A stretch of 64,000 nt of DNA from Thalassia testudinum (lineage: Eukaryota > Streptophyta > Magnoliopsida > Alismatales > Hydrocharitaceae), in the NCBI GenBank assembly GCA_037157565.1, contig JAZHRO010000013.1, positions 76,873,501 through 76,937,500 of the forward strand, in the 5' to 3' direction. Below, piece after piece: positions 34,758 to 46,844 of this stretch. Each line of letters starts with the position of its first letter. The first letter of the stretch is position 1. Made by a program: the position numbers and the translations under genes. Below the pieces are notes generated by a model. It did no database searches. It was not told the origin of the DNA and was given only the letters and a program-made list of their open reading frames with translations.

Positions 34758-36388
34758 TACCCCCATGCCTAGCTTTTGCTAGTCCCTTAGCAAAATCTCA
34801 TGGAATTAACTCAAATTCTAGACCATGCCTTTTTATGCTCAAATGTGTGCTTTCTTTTGTAGATTAGGTCAGAATGCCAATAGTAGGCCTAGAGGTACTC
34901 AAGTACCAACCAAGATCTAGACCTAACCAGCTCTAGCCTCAATCTACCGCGAAGGTTTCTAAGGCCCACAGGAACTAACCTAAGGTTCGTTGAACTCCGT
35001 GGTTAAAGCACCCGTGCTTAAAACATGTTTAGCCCATGTTCAGTTTGCAGTGTGTTTTTGTAAGAGAGTGACAGAAGATTTTTTTATTTTTGGAGAGTTT
35101 TCTCTCTCTTTTCTTTCTTTATTTCTAGCTTCGAATGGGCTTTACAACACGGTCTATATCGGATTCTTAGCTCCCACCATCAATCCTCGTAGGGTCCCTA
35201 GCAATCGATACTTTAAGATAGCACCGCCCATGGCAACCCCCAGAACCCTAACTTTCGAGATTTCAGGATAATCCCATCCATGGTGTTTTATAGCTAAATC
35301 TAGACCCTGGCAATCGACATTTCGTGATAATGCCACACATGGCATCTGAACCAGCACAAGGTGCTTACATGTCCCCGGTAGGATATTTAGATATCTTAGG
35401 AGACAAGCACCAAGGAGACGGTATGTTATTGCGCATCTTCGAGGGAAATTTCCTGCCTTTCCGTGCTGGGAACTCTTCCAAATCAACTTGTGTTGATCAG
35501 CCACTCCCAATCTAAGTAGCTTTTTCAAAACAGAATTAACACTTTTACGTGATTTTGATAATTAAGCACATTAAACCGGACTGTGTGTGGATTAGGGTGC
35601 TTAGGTTACCAAGTCCCTCAAACCAGAGGTCAGTTAACGAGGCCGAATAATCCCTAAGCCTTAGACCTAATACTTAAACTTCTCATTTTCCCTAACCTCT
35701 TGAGAACTATCCAGATCTTAACGAATACTTGAATTTTTAAGCCTAAACACAAGCCCAAGAGGCCTAAGATCAGCGTTCATACTAATCTCTTTTGTCCCTT
35801 AGCACTTTTGTCTTTTTATTTCTTTCTTTTGATTTGGTCTAGAACTAAGTAGATTCCTTGATCTTTTTACTAATGACTATCTTTTTTGTTTCAAATTATT
35901 GCTCATTTTTTACATTTATATGACCTCCTCTTTTCCTCCTCAAAAATGATATGCAAATTGATATTTCAAATTTTCCTCCCTTCTCCATCTTTTCTTTTTT
36001 CAATTTTTTATTTTTTTGGTTTTTGGAATTTTTTTTTTATGAAACCCTTTCTTGTGAAGTGATTCTCACAGTGTTTTGCACTTTAATACCCCCCATGCCT
36101 ATGATTTGCAATATCCTCATTGTAAATTAGGTGGGTTCGAATTCAGCTTAGATCATACATTAGAACAGGTTTTGAGTGGGTGGACGGGTTGGGGTGACTG
36201 TTGCAAACGATTTCAAGCTAGGGTATGGGTACCAAAGGTGGAGTCGGCTATTCTAATGGACAAACCCTAAAGTGCAATATGAGTTTAGTATAAGATGTGT
36301 CAAGAAGGATTTCGGGTTTTTCCAAAAAGATGACGAATTGCCTCCCATTAAATGCTGAGTTTAACGCCATCAGCCAGGCACAATGAGC
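34758..36388 (-). mobile_element. E3 3' noncoding region with terminal and central polypurine tracts
   Basis: The terminal tract GGCATGGGGGTA (34758-34769) touches the 3' LTR. A central tract, AGGCATGGGGGGTATTAAAG, lies at about 36085-36104 following TGAGGATATTGCAAAT. Between them is the shared text seen in E1, E2 and N1 (e.g. 35330-35500). Just after the polymerase stop comes TTTAATGGGAGGCAATTC, the phrase that also follows the ORF in the ORF-only elements. Confidence 0.75.
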
Positions 36389-37790
36389 TCAGGGAGAATG
36401 GAGGGCAAAATATACCTCAGCCAAGTTTGAGTCAGTGAGTTCAACGAACAGTTTGAGTCTCTGACCGTTTACGACAAAAGGTTTAGAATCAAGGCTGAGT
36501 TTGCTAATTTCAATGGCTCCATTTCCAAAGATTCATCTCACCAAGAATAGTCCAATCCATTTTGATCTGAGTTTTCCTAGGAACAGTTTGAGTTGGCATC
36601 AAAGAGTAGAACTTCTTGACCAGGGTGAAAAGATTTTCGTACAATGTGCCTATTATGGAATGCTTTGATCTGCTCTTTGTAGATACGCGAGTTCTCATAC
36701 GCATCATTGCGTAATTCCCTGATCTCGCTCAATTGCAACCGGCGGTGTATTCCAGCCTTCATCAGATCCAGATTGCACATCCGTACTGCCCAATAAGCCT
36801 TGTGCTCCATCTCGATGGTAAGGTGACATGCCTTTCCGTACACTAATCTGAAGGGAGACATGCCTAATTGGGTCTTGTGGGCGGCCCTATAGGCCCAAAA
36901 AGCTTCTGAAAGGCGAGTAGACCAATCCTTCCTATCAAGCCAAACACTGACCTGAAGCATCTTCTTGATCTCTCGATTCGACAGTTCTGCTAGTCCATTA
37001 TTCTGGGGGTGGTAAGGAGTCGAGATACGATGCGACAACCCATACTTTTTCATCAGGGACTAGAAGTGCACATTGTTAAAATGAGACCCGTCATCGCTAA
37101 TGATGGCCTTAGGAACCCCAAATCTGGTAAAGATGTTCTCCTATATAAATCGGAGGACAACTTTATGATCACTAGTTCTCGTGGGGACAGTTTCGATCCA
37201 TTTAGAGACATAATCAACAGTGAGTAGAATGTACTGGAAGCCATTAGATCCAGGAAAGGGTCCCATGAAATTAATTCCCCATATGTCAAAGATTTCACAC
37301 ACAATAATCAGGTTTAAGGGCATCATATCCCGCAAGCCCATGTTGCCGAGGGTCTAACAGTGCATGCCCTACAATACGTCTATGCGCCTTTGAACAAAGT
37401 GGGCCAAAAGAACCCACACTGGAGAATTTTCGCTGCGGTTTTACACCTAGAGAAATGGCCACTGCAGGCCTGGTCATGACAGAATGAGATCACGTCATTG
37501 ATCTCGTCGTCAGGAATGCATCTCCAGATCACCTTATCATTGCCAATGTGAAAGAGGTATGGTTCCTCCCAAATATAGTACTTGGCCTCGGCAATCAATT
37601 TGTCCCTCCTGGAAGTCACCCAATCTGGCAAAACTTTCCCCGTAACCAAGTAGTTTACAATATCAGCAAACCATGGGAGACTGTGAATGGCTAGCAGGTG
37701 CTCGTCCGGAAAATGCTCAGTGATCGAACTAAACAGGTCGATGACTGAAGAAGGAAGACTGCACAAATGGTCAGCTATCACATTCTACTT
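36389..37790 (-). pseudogene. pol: E3 integrase (decayed)
   Basis: The minus strand reads, in order: zinc-binding N-terminus (CHDQACSGHFSRCKTAAKIL; 37540-37400), catalytic core start [14 protein letters not shown] (about 37280), SDDGSHFNN (about 37090), HRISTPYHPQNNGLAELSNR (about 37030), and a C-terminal part with EMEHKAYWAVRMCNLDL, RLQLSEIRELRNDAYEN and GAIEISKLSLDSKPFVVNGQ to a stop at 36389. This order and wording fit Athila/Tat-type Ty3/gypsy integrases. The first catalytic Asp of the D,D-35-E triad (WGIDFMGP in relatives) is Asn. Further defects are stops near 37350 and 37064 and frameshifts near 36575-36600. Confidence 0.88.
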
Positions 37791-39010
37791 TCCCGCTTTA
37801 TTGTGAATCTCGAGATCGAATTCTTGCAACAACAAGATCCAACGGATTAGTCAAGGTTTCACGTCCTTGTTCTTGAGGAGATGCCTCACTGTAATGTGAT
37901 CCGAGTATATGATAACACAGGAACCCAAAAGATATGATTTGAATTTCTCCAGGGCAAATACTACGGCTAGCAGCTCTTTCTCAGTAACTGTGTAGTTACG
38001 CTGAGCCTCGTCAAGTGTCTTACTAGTGTAGTAGATGACCACGGGTTTCCCATCTACTTTCTGCCCAAGTATCGCACCCACAGCATAATCAAATACATCG
38101 CACATGATCTCAAAGGGTTGAGACCAATCAGGGGACTGCAGGATAGGTGCTTGGGTAACTTGATCATGTAGGATCTCAAACGCATGAGTGCATTCCTCAG
38201 TGATTTCAAACGGGACATCCTTAGATAGAAGATTAGTCAGGGGGCGTGCGATTTTCGAAAAATCGGGAATGAATTGATGGTAAAAACCGACGTGCCCCAA
38301 AAAGGATCGAATGTCCTTGACCGAACTAGGCATAGGGAGTTTGGAATTTAGATTCACCTTGGCTCGATCAACCTGGATGCCTTTTTCAGAGACGAGATGC
38401 CCCAGGACAATTCCCTCTGGTACCATGAAGTGGCTCTTTTCACAAGAAAGAACCAAATTCACGTCGATGCACCGCCTGAGGATTTGGACTAAGTGAAGGA
38501 GGAAATCATCAAAAGATTCTCTAAATACCGAGAAGTCATCCATGAAGACCTTCAGATATTCACCTACCATGTCTAAGAATATGGCAAGCATGCACCGCTG
38601 AAAAATAGCAGGTGCATTACAGAGACCGAAAGGCATCCTTCGGAATGCGTACGTCCCGAAGGGGCAGGTGAAGGTAGTCTTCTATTAGTCCTCAGGATGG
38701 ATTACGACCTGGTTATAACTGGAGTACCAGTCCAAAAAGCAGAAGAATCAATTTCCCGCTAATTTCTCGAGTATCTGATCAATGAACGGTAGTGGGAAAT
38801 GATCCTTCTTTGTGGAGGAATTGAGTCTTCTGTAATCAATGCAGACTCTCCACGAGTTCGCTATACGGGTCGATATGGCTTTTGGTTTCAGTCATGATGA
38901 TTGTGAGCCCTGCCTTCTTAGGCACAACTTGTATTGGACTCACCCACCGACTATCGGAGATCGAGTAAATGATCCCTGCATCTAGCCACTTGATGATCTT
39001 TTTCACAACA
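37791..39010 (-). pseudogene. pol: E3 reverse transcriptase and RNase H (decayed)
   Basis: On the minus strand: [12 protein letters not shown] and [19 protein letters not shown] (38860-38750), TTFTCPFGTYAFRRMPFGLC (38680-38620), the catalytic box VFMDDFSVF (about 38550), VLGHLVSEKGIQVDRAKV (38400-38340) and the RNase H region (FEIMCDVFDYAVGAILGQ, TEKELLAVVFALEKFKSYLL; 38120-37900) ending DVKP. FMDDF instead of YVDD is characteristic of Athila-like plant elements. Two adjacent stops precede KTTFTC, a frameshift lies near 38745, and RNase H has Val-Phe where relatives have Ala-Ser. Inactive. Confidence 0.92.
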
Positions 39011-39529
39011 TCCTACATATTTGGATTTAAGCATCTCTGCATTTCACGGGATGGTTGTGAACCCTCTTCAGTATAGATGTGATGTGTGCAGTATGAGGGG
39101 CTGATGCCAGTCAGATCATCGAGAGTCCATCCAATGGCTCTCCGATGCTGCTGGAGGATAGTAATCAGGCATGTTTCCTGATCAGATGAGTTGGGAGTTG
39201 ATAATCACAGGAAACGTTTGATTGGAACCCAAAAATACGTATTTGAGATGATCGGGAAGAGGCTTTAATTCCATAACTGGGTTATCAGCAGCAGCAGGTG
39301 GTTCCAGGTGGGTGCCGAGGGCAAAGGGAGGAGCTATGGGTGTGTCTAAGTTAGGTTCAGGCTCCTCAAATTACGAGTTTTTATCTTCTTGTGGTTGATA
39401 AAAAATATTCGGGTTTTCATCAATACATGGGTTGTCAACCACGACCTCGATATCGCAAATTTGCTCAATAACCCTGCAATTAATTCTTTGTTGGGCCTTA
39501 AAGATGTCGATCTTCAATGTCTTGCTCCC

Positions 39530-39960
39530 AAATTTTAATTCAATTTGGCCCTCCTCACAATTAATATTGGCCCTAGCTATGGCCAGAAAAGGTCTTCTAA
39601 TATAATCGGTGTATTCTTCAAGTTCTTAGGAGCATTCATGTCTAATACCATGAAATTCATGGGGAAGTAGAAATCGTGCACCCTAACTATGACATCCTCA
39701 AGAATTCCTTTTGGTGACTTAATAGATCGATCAGCTAACTACAAAGTCATCTCTATCGATTTAAGTTTAGATTCCTCAAAGTGGTCTAGTAGGGATGTGG
39801 GTATCAAATTGATGGAAACTCCTAGGTCCCAAAGGGCTTTGTCAAATTATAAATCACCAATCTTGCATGAAATTAGAGGGGTACCAAGGTCCTTTGCCTT
39901 AGGCGAGAGTTTGCTCAAGATGATGGAGCTGGCTTGCTCCGTAATGATGGATGAAGGAGA
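39530..39960 (-). pseudogene. pol: E3 aspartic protease region (decayed)
   Basis: Reading minus: SPKAKDLGTPLISCKIGDL, stop, FDKALWDLGVSINLIPTSLL, then LADRSIKSPKGILEDVIVRV and FYFPMNFMVLD. This is the retroviral-type protease of Ty3/gypsy polyproteins; DLGVS (39813-39827) is the active-site motif, normally D-T/S/L-G-A-S. At least three stops are present. It follows the leader with no gag between, so the element probably lost gag or never had one at this position. Bases 39011-39530 are a poorly conserved linker to the reverse transcriptase. Confidence 0.82.
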
Positions 39961-39989
39961 GTTAGGTTTAGATGAATCAGAAGAGATAT

Positions 39990-41037
39990 CAATCTGGTTG
40001 GGTTGTTGCACAAACAAGGAGGTCGAGGCTTGGCCTCAACGGGAATGAATAGCTAATGGAGGCCTTAAGGGTGGTCTTAGAGACCTCCTCCTGAACATGC
40101 ACTGATGGATAAGATAAGGGATAGCAAGTGATGGACCTAATCAAGACACCCAAAAATTTTGGATGACTATAGAGGTTCGGGGCGGATGATACCCCTTAGT
40201 CAGAAAGCCATCCACCTGAGAATTATCTGCGCAGCCTAAGAGGGAGAGTCCTGCGAAGACCCCTACACAGTAGAGTGCCCCCACGAGTTACAGAGTTTCT
40301 CCCAACCGACCTCTCTTGTCACTGAGGATCTAGGTAGACCAGAATGGGGACTTGGCCTCTTAAGTCTACTAGTTTTAGATTAAGAGCACAAGTGCTTATG
40401 ATTTCACTTTAACTTTAAGATATTTTTGTGCAAAGTGACCTAATTTGAAGATTGGTTAACCCAACAAGGTGGGTCACTTCACATGTTTTTTCCTTTGAGA
40501 AATTTAGGTCCCTCTTTTAGTGTTCAAATGAAATTAAGAGCCTGATTTTTAGGGTTTTCTTAAATACATCAATTCAACCAAGGATTAGGCACACACTGTT
40601 TGGGAAGGTTAATTCTTGATTAAGCAAGTGTATCTCTAAAACCCTAAACTGGAAACCCTAATTGGCTCTGATTGGTCCAATTTAATTCGTCCAAATGTGG
40701 TACCTAGGGCTCAAGCAAGAAGGTGATAGCCCTAAATACCATAAAACCCTAAGTAGGTGCACAAATCAGGGTTTGGATGTTCTCTAGAATGTATCAAATT
40801 AGGCAACTTGATGATTAATCTAAGAATAGAATGCAAGCAGCCCTAATTAATTTTTTTCCTTTTTTAGCTTTTCAGAATCAGGGTTTTAAAAGTGGATGGA
40901 GTTTACTACCCCTAGAGTGGCTGATGTGATGCTGATCTTCCTCCAATGAATCCCTAAAACAGATCATAGTCAAAAGAGATTGAGCAAGTTAGTACCAAAT
41001 CAGATATTGCAATCAAGAGATCAAAGTTGCGCACTGT
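39990..41037 (-). other. E3 untranslated leader
   Basis: It aligns with the N1 leader throughout; the shared block is at 40139-40386 (GACACCCAAAAATTTTGGAT; CCACGAGTTACAGAG; GTAGACCAGAATGGGGA). The homology to N1 ends about 100 bp before the position of the N1 start codon, where the E3 sequence turns into protease. Confidence 0.75.
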
Positions 41038-41055
41038 GCCCTGGCAATGGCACCA
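41038..41055 (-). other. E3 primer-binding site (tRNA-Asp, degenerate)
   Basis: On the minus strand TGGTGCCATTGCCAGGGC follows the LTR by three bases. It differs from the perfect N1 site at four positions. Confidence 0.8.
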
Positions 41056-41058
41056 AAA

Positions 41059-43474
41059 TGTTAATCACTCTGAATCAGGTTTAAAAATCGTCACGTTGTA
41101 GTATAGATTGAATCAGCGTAAAAAATAAATAAAATTTATTACTCGAATATCAGAAATGAAGTCAGGGAGCAATTGGCAAAAAATACTTCTCAAGATTGCA
41201 ATTCAACACCAATATATAATCAATAGAATTCCAAGAAAATATAATGAAAGTGAATGCCAGATAATGCACAAAGAACGAGGGTAAAATGGTGATTTGAATC
41301 ACCAATTACCCCTCACAATTATATCAAATATTTCAATAGTACTAATCAATTAAATGCCACGTAGGATAAGTGCACAGTGCACTTCAAACGTCTGTTCAGC
41401 CGACCAGATGGCTTATCCTGCTCACAGATATTTCTCTTCCTCTTCTTCCTCTTCAGTTCCTTCTTTCTTCTCTTTCTCTCTTCTTCTTCCTCCTTAAGCT
41501 TCAAAGAAGGCACAGCACAGGGCTCAGGTCTCACAAGTGTTGAGAAGAGGGGGACAGAGCAAACCCCCCCCCCCCCCTCTCCTCTCTTTTTCTCTTCTTC
41601 CTCTCTTAGTCCTAGCAAACCAGACCAAACCCGGGAATCCGGGTAAACGGACTGAGCCCAGACCCACAAGGCGTGAGCGCAGGCGAGGGCGTGCGTATGC
41701 ATGTGCGTGCAGGGACCTCACTCCCTATGCGTACTAAGGCGATAAGCCGATATCACTTTTTGCCTTTATACGTTACACGGGCTTCAATGTTATCCGATGT
41801 GGGACTATCCCACAAGGCTTCTTCGTGCAACTGCAAGTTGATGTCCCTCGCTAAATTGAAGCAGCAGCAACGCATGTTGATGCCAATTGAAGGCCTAAAG
41901 ACCTAGAGCACGTAGTTTCGCACCACCTGGAAGTGGCGCCTGGGGCAGAAGATGTAAGAACATGACGAACAAGGTGATGAAGGAGGTGGTGATGGGCGGA
42001 GCTCTGGCAAGAGACCTCAAACAAGGAATACGGCTGATGGCCACATCAGAGTAGCTCAGAAGGTTCGCCAGACCACGGCGAGTGCAATGGTGGTGGTTTC
42101 GTGGAGTTTGGTGCACGGAGGTGATCAATCAGTGACAGAGTAGGTTGCGTGAAGGTGGGTTACTCAGTGGGTGATTTGGGTGGACGGTGGCATGCGAAAA
42201 GTTAGGGCTTTGGATGAGGGGAGTACGGCGAAGGTTTTGGACCGGTTGGCGAAGCGGATGGAGTTGTGAAGTGGCGGAGATGCTTCGTCGGAGATGTGGC
42301 CGAAGGTGGAGAAGATGAAGTGCGGGGCAAGTGGTTGGTGGTCGTGCGTGTGTCGTAAGTGTGAGAGAGAGAAAAAGAGTGAGAGAGAGAGCAAGAGACG
42401 GAGAATGCCCTCCCTTTGGCTGGGGAGGGTCGCGACGAAGAAAGGAGTCGAGGAAGCTGACCAATTTGGTCATTAGACGGCTGAAGGAGGAGGATCAAAG
42501 AGGGTCGCCAGAGCAGGGGTTTTGCTGACTAAGGAAGGAGAATCAGAGGTGGTTGACGCACCAAAACTTGCTAAGGGAATGCGCAAGGCCACGGAGGTCC
42601 TTTTATAGGGCTCTAGACGGAGTTCCAAGCTTAGGAAACAAGCTTAGAACCTCTAAGCTTCTCGCCGGCGTAGGATACCCAATCAAACAAGCCATTCGCA
42701 TTAGGATTCTAAGGAGTTTTAGGATTCCTAAATGGGCTCATTTGAAGGCAATTACTTGACGAGTTTCCCTTTCAATTTTGAGAGAGATTCGTCAAGAAAT
42801 CACAAAGATCTTGCCCTTTAAAGGTCGCCAGAGTTTGTAGGATTAGGATTTCATGGCGGAAAGGACCTTTTTGTGAAGACGAAGATAAAGTTAGGGACTG
42901 AAATTCAAAGGATTCAAAAGTTAGGGGCAGATGTGTGAGATAAAAGAGTCAAACATGACCAAATTGTAAATTAGGTTAAGATGATCTCAAATTAGGCCCA
43001 ATTTTGGTACAAACCTAATTCGGACCTAAGGAATTCAATGGTGAAGTTCGATTTTGGTTTTGACCTAGTTTGATTAGGTAATTTATGCAAAAACCCAAAT
43101 TATGGCAAAGGTCTGTCTATGGCTCTATTTTAGGTCAAGACTAGTTCTGATGGTCAAATCAAGCATACCAAACCTTAAGAATATTTTTCTATGAATTTTA
43201 GAGGGTTTAGTTGAATTTTATCCTGACCAGAACCTTATTTATTTAAGCAGGTCTGTTTTTAGGATTTCAGATGTTCATTAATTCCTGTAACGTATGAAAA
43301 CCCCTTTTCTGTCTGTTCTAACCCACTTATTAGACTCTTAAGATCATTTGACCTTTGTTCAACCCCTGAGAAAACCTGTGATTGTATTGCAATTGAGATA
43401 TGATGGTAAAATTACAGTTTTAACCCTATTTTCTTATCTTTCTCTCAGAATGATTATGCAATGAATTAAGGGTG
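41059..43474 (-). mobile_element. E3 5' LTR, main part
   Basis: The outer LTR boundary TGTTAATCACTC is three bases from the primer-binding site. Alignment with the 3' LTR holds to GAATTAAGGG at 43474, where unrelated LTR sequence enters; the missing end reappears at 57404-57488. TATA box at 42600-42607. It has a poly-C run (41567-41578) and an internal deletion near 42400 relative to the 3' LTR. Confidence 0.85.
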
Positions 43475-45023
43475 ATAAACGCCAGTTTGTCATCATTCTT
43501 ATGCATTAAAACAAACCTAGATCTTAGGATTTTTCTCCACAAATGGGTTTTTGGGCTGCATTTAGGCATTAATTAGGTTAAGCATGCATTGCACTTTTTA
43601 TTATTATTTTTTGAATGTGTATTTATGAGTGTTAGGGATATACAGATTGCCAGATCCCTAGAACCCTAGCACTCAGGAAGGTAACTAGTGAAGGAGAAGC
43701 TTTCACTAGCTGGAACTCAGCTTGATCCAGCTCACCTGAACTAGGGCTAACTCATCCTATCTCCATTCAACTCATCTCAGCTGAATGGCAGCTCAAGAGA
43801 GCTCATCTTAGCTCACCCTAGCTCAGGTCAGCTCAGATCCAGCTCAACTTAACTGAGTCTAGCTCATCTCAGCTCCCATTAGTCCACAGGGTGCTCTAGC
43901 TAGCTCAGCTGAGTTGACTGGAGTTCACCCCAACTCAGGTCCAGCTACATCCAGCTCCACTCAACTCCAAGCAGCTAAAGACGACTTCATTTCAGCTCAG
44001 GAAGCTCAAGTCTAGCTCCCGGGGATTCAGCTTAGCTCAACTCAGTTGAGCTAAGCTACCTTAGCTGCCTCAACCACTTGAACCTCCCCGGGAGCACCAG
44101 ACCCAGCTCACCTTAGCTCATTATGGTAGAAGCCAGTTCATTTTAGCTTGGCTTAGCAACTAGCAAAGAACTAGCAAGCTAAGCCAGCTAGAATAACTCC
44201 ATGCCACCCTCTTCAGCAACTTCCAGCTCAAGCTCCAGACTTCTCCTCCTCAGCTCCTATCCTCAAACCCTAGCTCCAACACCTTCTCCTCTACTCCACT
44301 ACTAGCTAAGCTAGCTTAGCTTAGCTAGGCTCCAGCTCCCTTGACAATCCACCACCTAAAAGCCCTTCCTATCTAGCTCCACCAACTCAACCCTACCTAA
44401 GTTCACCTAAGCTAGCTCCACCCTACTCCAAGTTGGCGCCACCACCATCACCACCTTTCACCCCTCAACCACCACCAAAGGGCACCAACAAGGTGGTGCC
44501 AAAACCACCATAACGACCCCCATGTTGGCGCCACTTTTTCCCTCCAAAATCCCCTTCATCTCCACCATACACCTCTCCCTAAAATCATCTCCACCATCCA
44601 CCTCACCTACCTTCTAGAAGCCCCATAATTGGCGCCAACCATAGGTGCCTCTTCGTGGCCATAACCACCCCATGGCACCCCCTTGGTTGGCGCCAACTAA
44701 CCTTAGCCCTAGGATCAACCTAACTACCCATAACCACCACCTAAATACATCCTAGCCATCCACCTAACCCACGCCTACTACCCCCCTCTCCACCTCTATA
44801 AATACCCATCATAGAAGGGTATTTATACATTCTACCCACCTCTACCACCAAAAAAATTCACCCTTGGCTACAATTTTTCTACCTATATTTCTACCTACAT
44901 AGAAGGTCAAGAGAAGAAGAAGAAGATTAAGGGGTGATGTAAACATGTTTACATTACATAAGATGTTTATTTATGCATGTTCTTAAGCATAAAATTGCAT
45001 TGCATACTATAAATATTGCATAA
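43475..45023 (+). mobile_element. LTR of family G, left part, with AGCT-rich U3
   Basis: It starts TGATAAACGCCAGTTTGTCATC, the same LTR opening as at 63479. After an AT-rich stretch comes a 650-bp region (43690-44340) crowded with AGCTCA/CAGCTGA words in irregular order, then an A/C-rich region with repeated TTGGCGCCA words, and a TATA box at 44797. N1 inserted at 45023, and the sequence continues at 54973. No coding potential is seen. Confidence 0.7.
44797..44827. promoter_or_regulatory. Palindromic twin TATA box
   Basis: TATAAATACCC (44797-44807) and GGGTATTTATA (44817-44827) form a perfect 11-bp inverted repeat with 9 bases between, giving one TATAAATA on each strand. The plus-strand box, after CTCTCCACCTC, fits the LTR promoter position. 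Confidence 0.7.
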
Positions 45024-46813
45024 TGAAGAACGTCGGTTGTGTTATAACGTTGTAGTAAAGCCGGTTGTTACCAACGTTTCATATAAAATTTTTTTACTCG
45101 GAAAAATAAAAGAGTTCCCGAGGTCGAACTCAGGGAGCAAGTTGTATTCTAGAGATATACAAGTTCTATTACAAAAATAAAGAGAGAGAGAGAGAGAGAT
45201 GAAAATTTGGCTTCTTCTTCTTTTCTTCTTTCTTCCTCTTTGTCTTTGGTTCTTCCTGTTCTTCTTCTTCTTCTTCTTCTTCTTCTGCTTTCTTCAGATC
45301 TTCCCCTCGTGCTCTTCTTCTTCTGTTCTTCCTTGTTTCCTTTCTTTCTCTTTCTTCAGATCGTCTTCTTCTTTTCTTGCTTCTTGCTTCTCTTCATTTC
45401 TTCTTCTGCAATCGTGGTGCTTCTGCCTTCGGCTACTAAGTCTCCCTTCCTTCTTCTTCAGCCTGCCTTCTGTGTTGCTCTGGCTGCTGACTGTCCGTCG
45501 TCTGGCCCGGTGCTTCGACGACTTAACTGAGCAGTTGCTACAGTGCAGCTGCTTCTTCTTCTTTGGCCTGCACACTTCAGAGTTTTTTTTTCGTCAAGAG
45601 GCAAAAACCTACTCTACCCCCTTCCCCCGCGTATCTCTCTCTCTGAAATCACTCTTCGGAAGCTCTCCCAGAGCGCTATCGGGTAATCGGGTTCGGGTCA
45701 GGCCCGGGTCCAGGCCCACCGGCGTGCGTGGTGGGCGAGGAGTGCAGGTCAGTCTAATCGGGTCGGGCCAGGTCCGCGGAGCGTGGTCACGGACGAGGCC
45801 GAGTCGGGTCGGGTCGGGTGAGAGGGACCTCACCCCGTGGTAACTGAGGCAAACAGATGGTGGCACTTTTGCAATTTATGTGGGTGTGTGGCTTCAGAAA
45901 CTCCCGAGGTGGGACTATCCGCGCACCCCTTTTCTCTCACGCCTGCAGCAGGGATGGTGCTTCCAATTGCAACAGCTGTTGAGGCGCGCAACTCCAATTG
46001 AGGGCCAGGGTGTGTGCGCAAGACTCTTTCGCGCTGGCCGTGGCTCTTCAACCTGGGATATCTAGGCTTGGAGCAACCTCGAGCAAGCTTCGAGCTTCCT
46101 CGCCAATGGCGGTCAAGGCCTGGAACCTGAAATCAATAGAACGGCCTCTCGGCCAAATCAGACAGGCGGGGGACCTTCGCCGTGGCACGGCGAAGGTGGT
46201 CAGGGGGTCTGCAGGGGGCGAGATGGAGCTAACAGGTCGTCCTAGGTCAAACTGGGAGCGAAGGAGTGGGTGTGTTCGGTGGATCTGCAGAGGGTGTTTG
46301 GTGGGAAGTGGAGGGGCGGAAGAGGATCAGGGTGAGGAGGCGGAGGTTCTGCGGTGGTCGGCGAGCCGTGTGGGTCGCTGAGGTGATGGGAGCGGCTCGC
46401 CGGAGGGTGGTCGGAGGCGGAGAGGATGAGGGTGAACAGGGTCGGTAGAGGGCTTAATTGACTAAATCGAAAGCGGGGAAAGAAAGAGGAGGAGAAGGGG
46501 AGTAGGTCTAACTTAACTGCAGGGACGAAGGGGGAGGAACAGGGCGACAGTCGTATCGACTGTCGCCGGAGAAGACGATGCCCAGTGGGGGAAGGACGGC
46601 GGTGACGACGGGGCAGAGGCAGCGCGCGCCGGTATTGCGCGACGCGGGAAGAGCAGGGGAAGAGGTCTCTGCTGCTGGTATTGCGGCAGAGCGAAGAGGA
46701 GGAGGAAGGAGAACCGCCGGAGCTGGTGGGCGTCTGCCGGAGTGAGAAGAGAGGAAAGTTGGGGGTTTTCTCCGTCAGATCCGAGCTCCTTTGGTCGGTG
46801 GAGCGGCGGGGGG

Positions 46814-46821
46814 TATTTATA
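46814..46821 (-). promoter_or_regulatory. TATA box of the N1 3' LTR
   Basis: Minus-strand CCCTATAAATACCCCC. In this LTR it could drive transcription leftwards into flanking family G sequence. Confidence 0.7.
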
Positions 46822-46844
46822 GGGTTGAAGCAGGGAGGAAGGCG

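Noticed and set aside
45199..45843. A 214-codon Leu/Phe/Ser-rich frame, repeated as 215 codons at 52417-53064, looking like a membrane protein
   Set aside because: It is a translation of the CTT/TTC-rich tract inside the two N1 LTRs on the strand opposite to transcription. The length differs by a microsatellite unit, and its near-identity is due to LTR identity, not selection.
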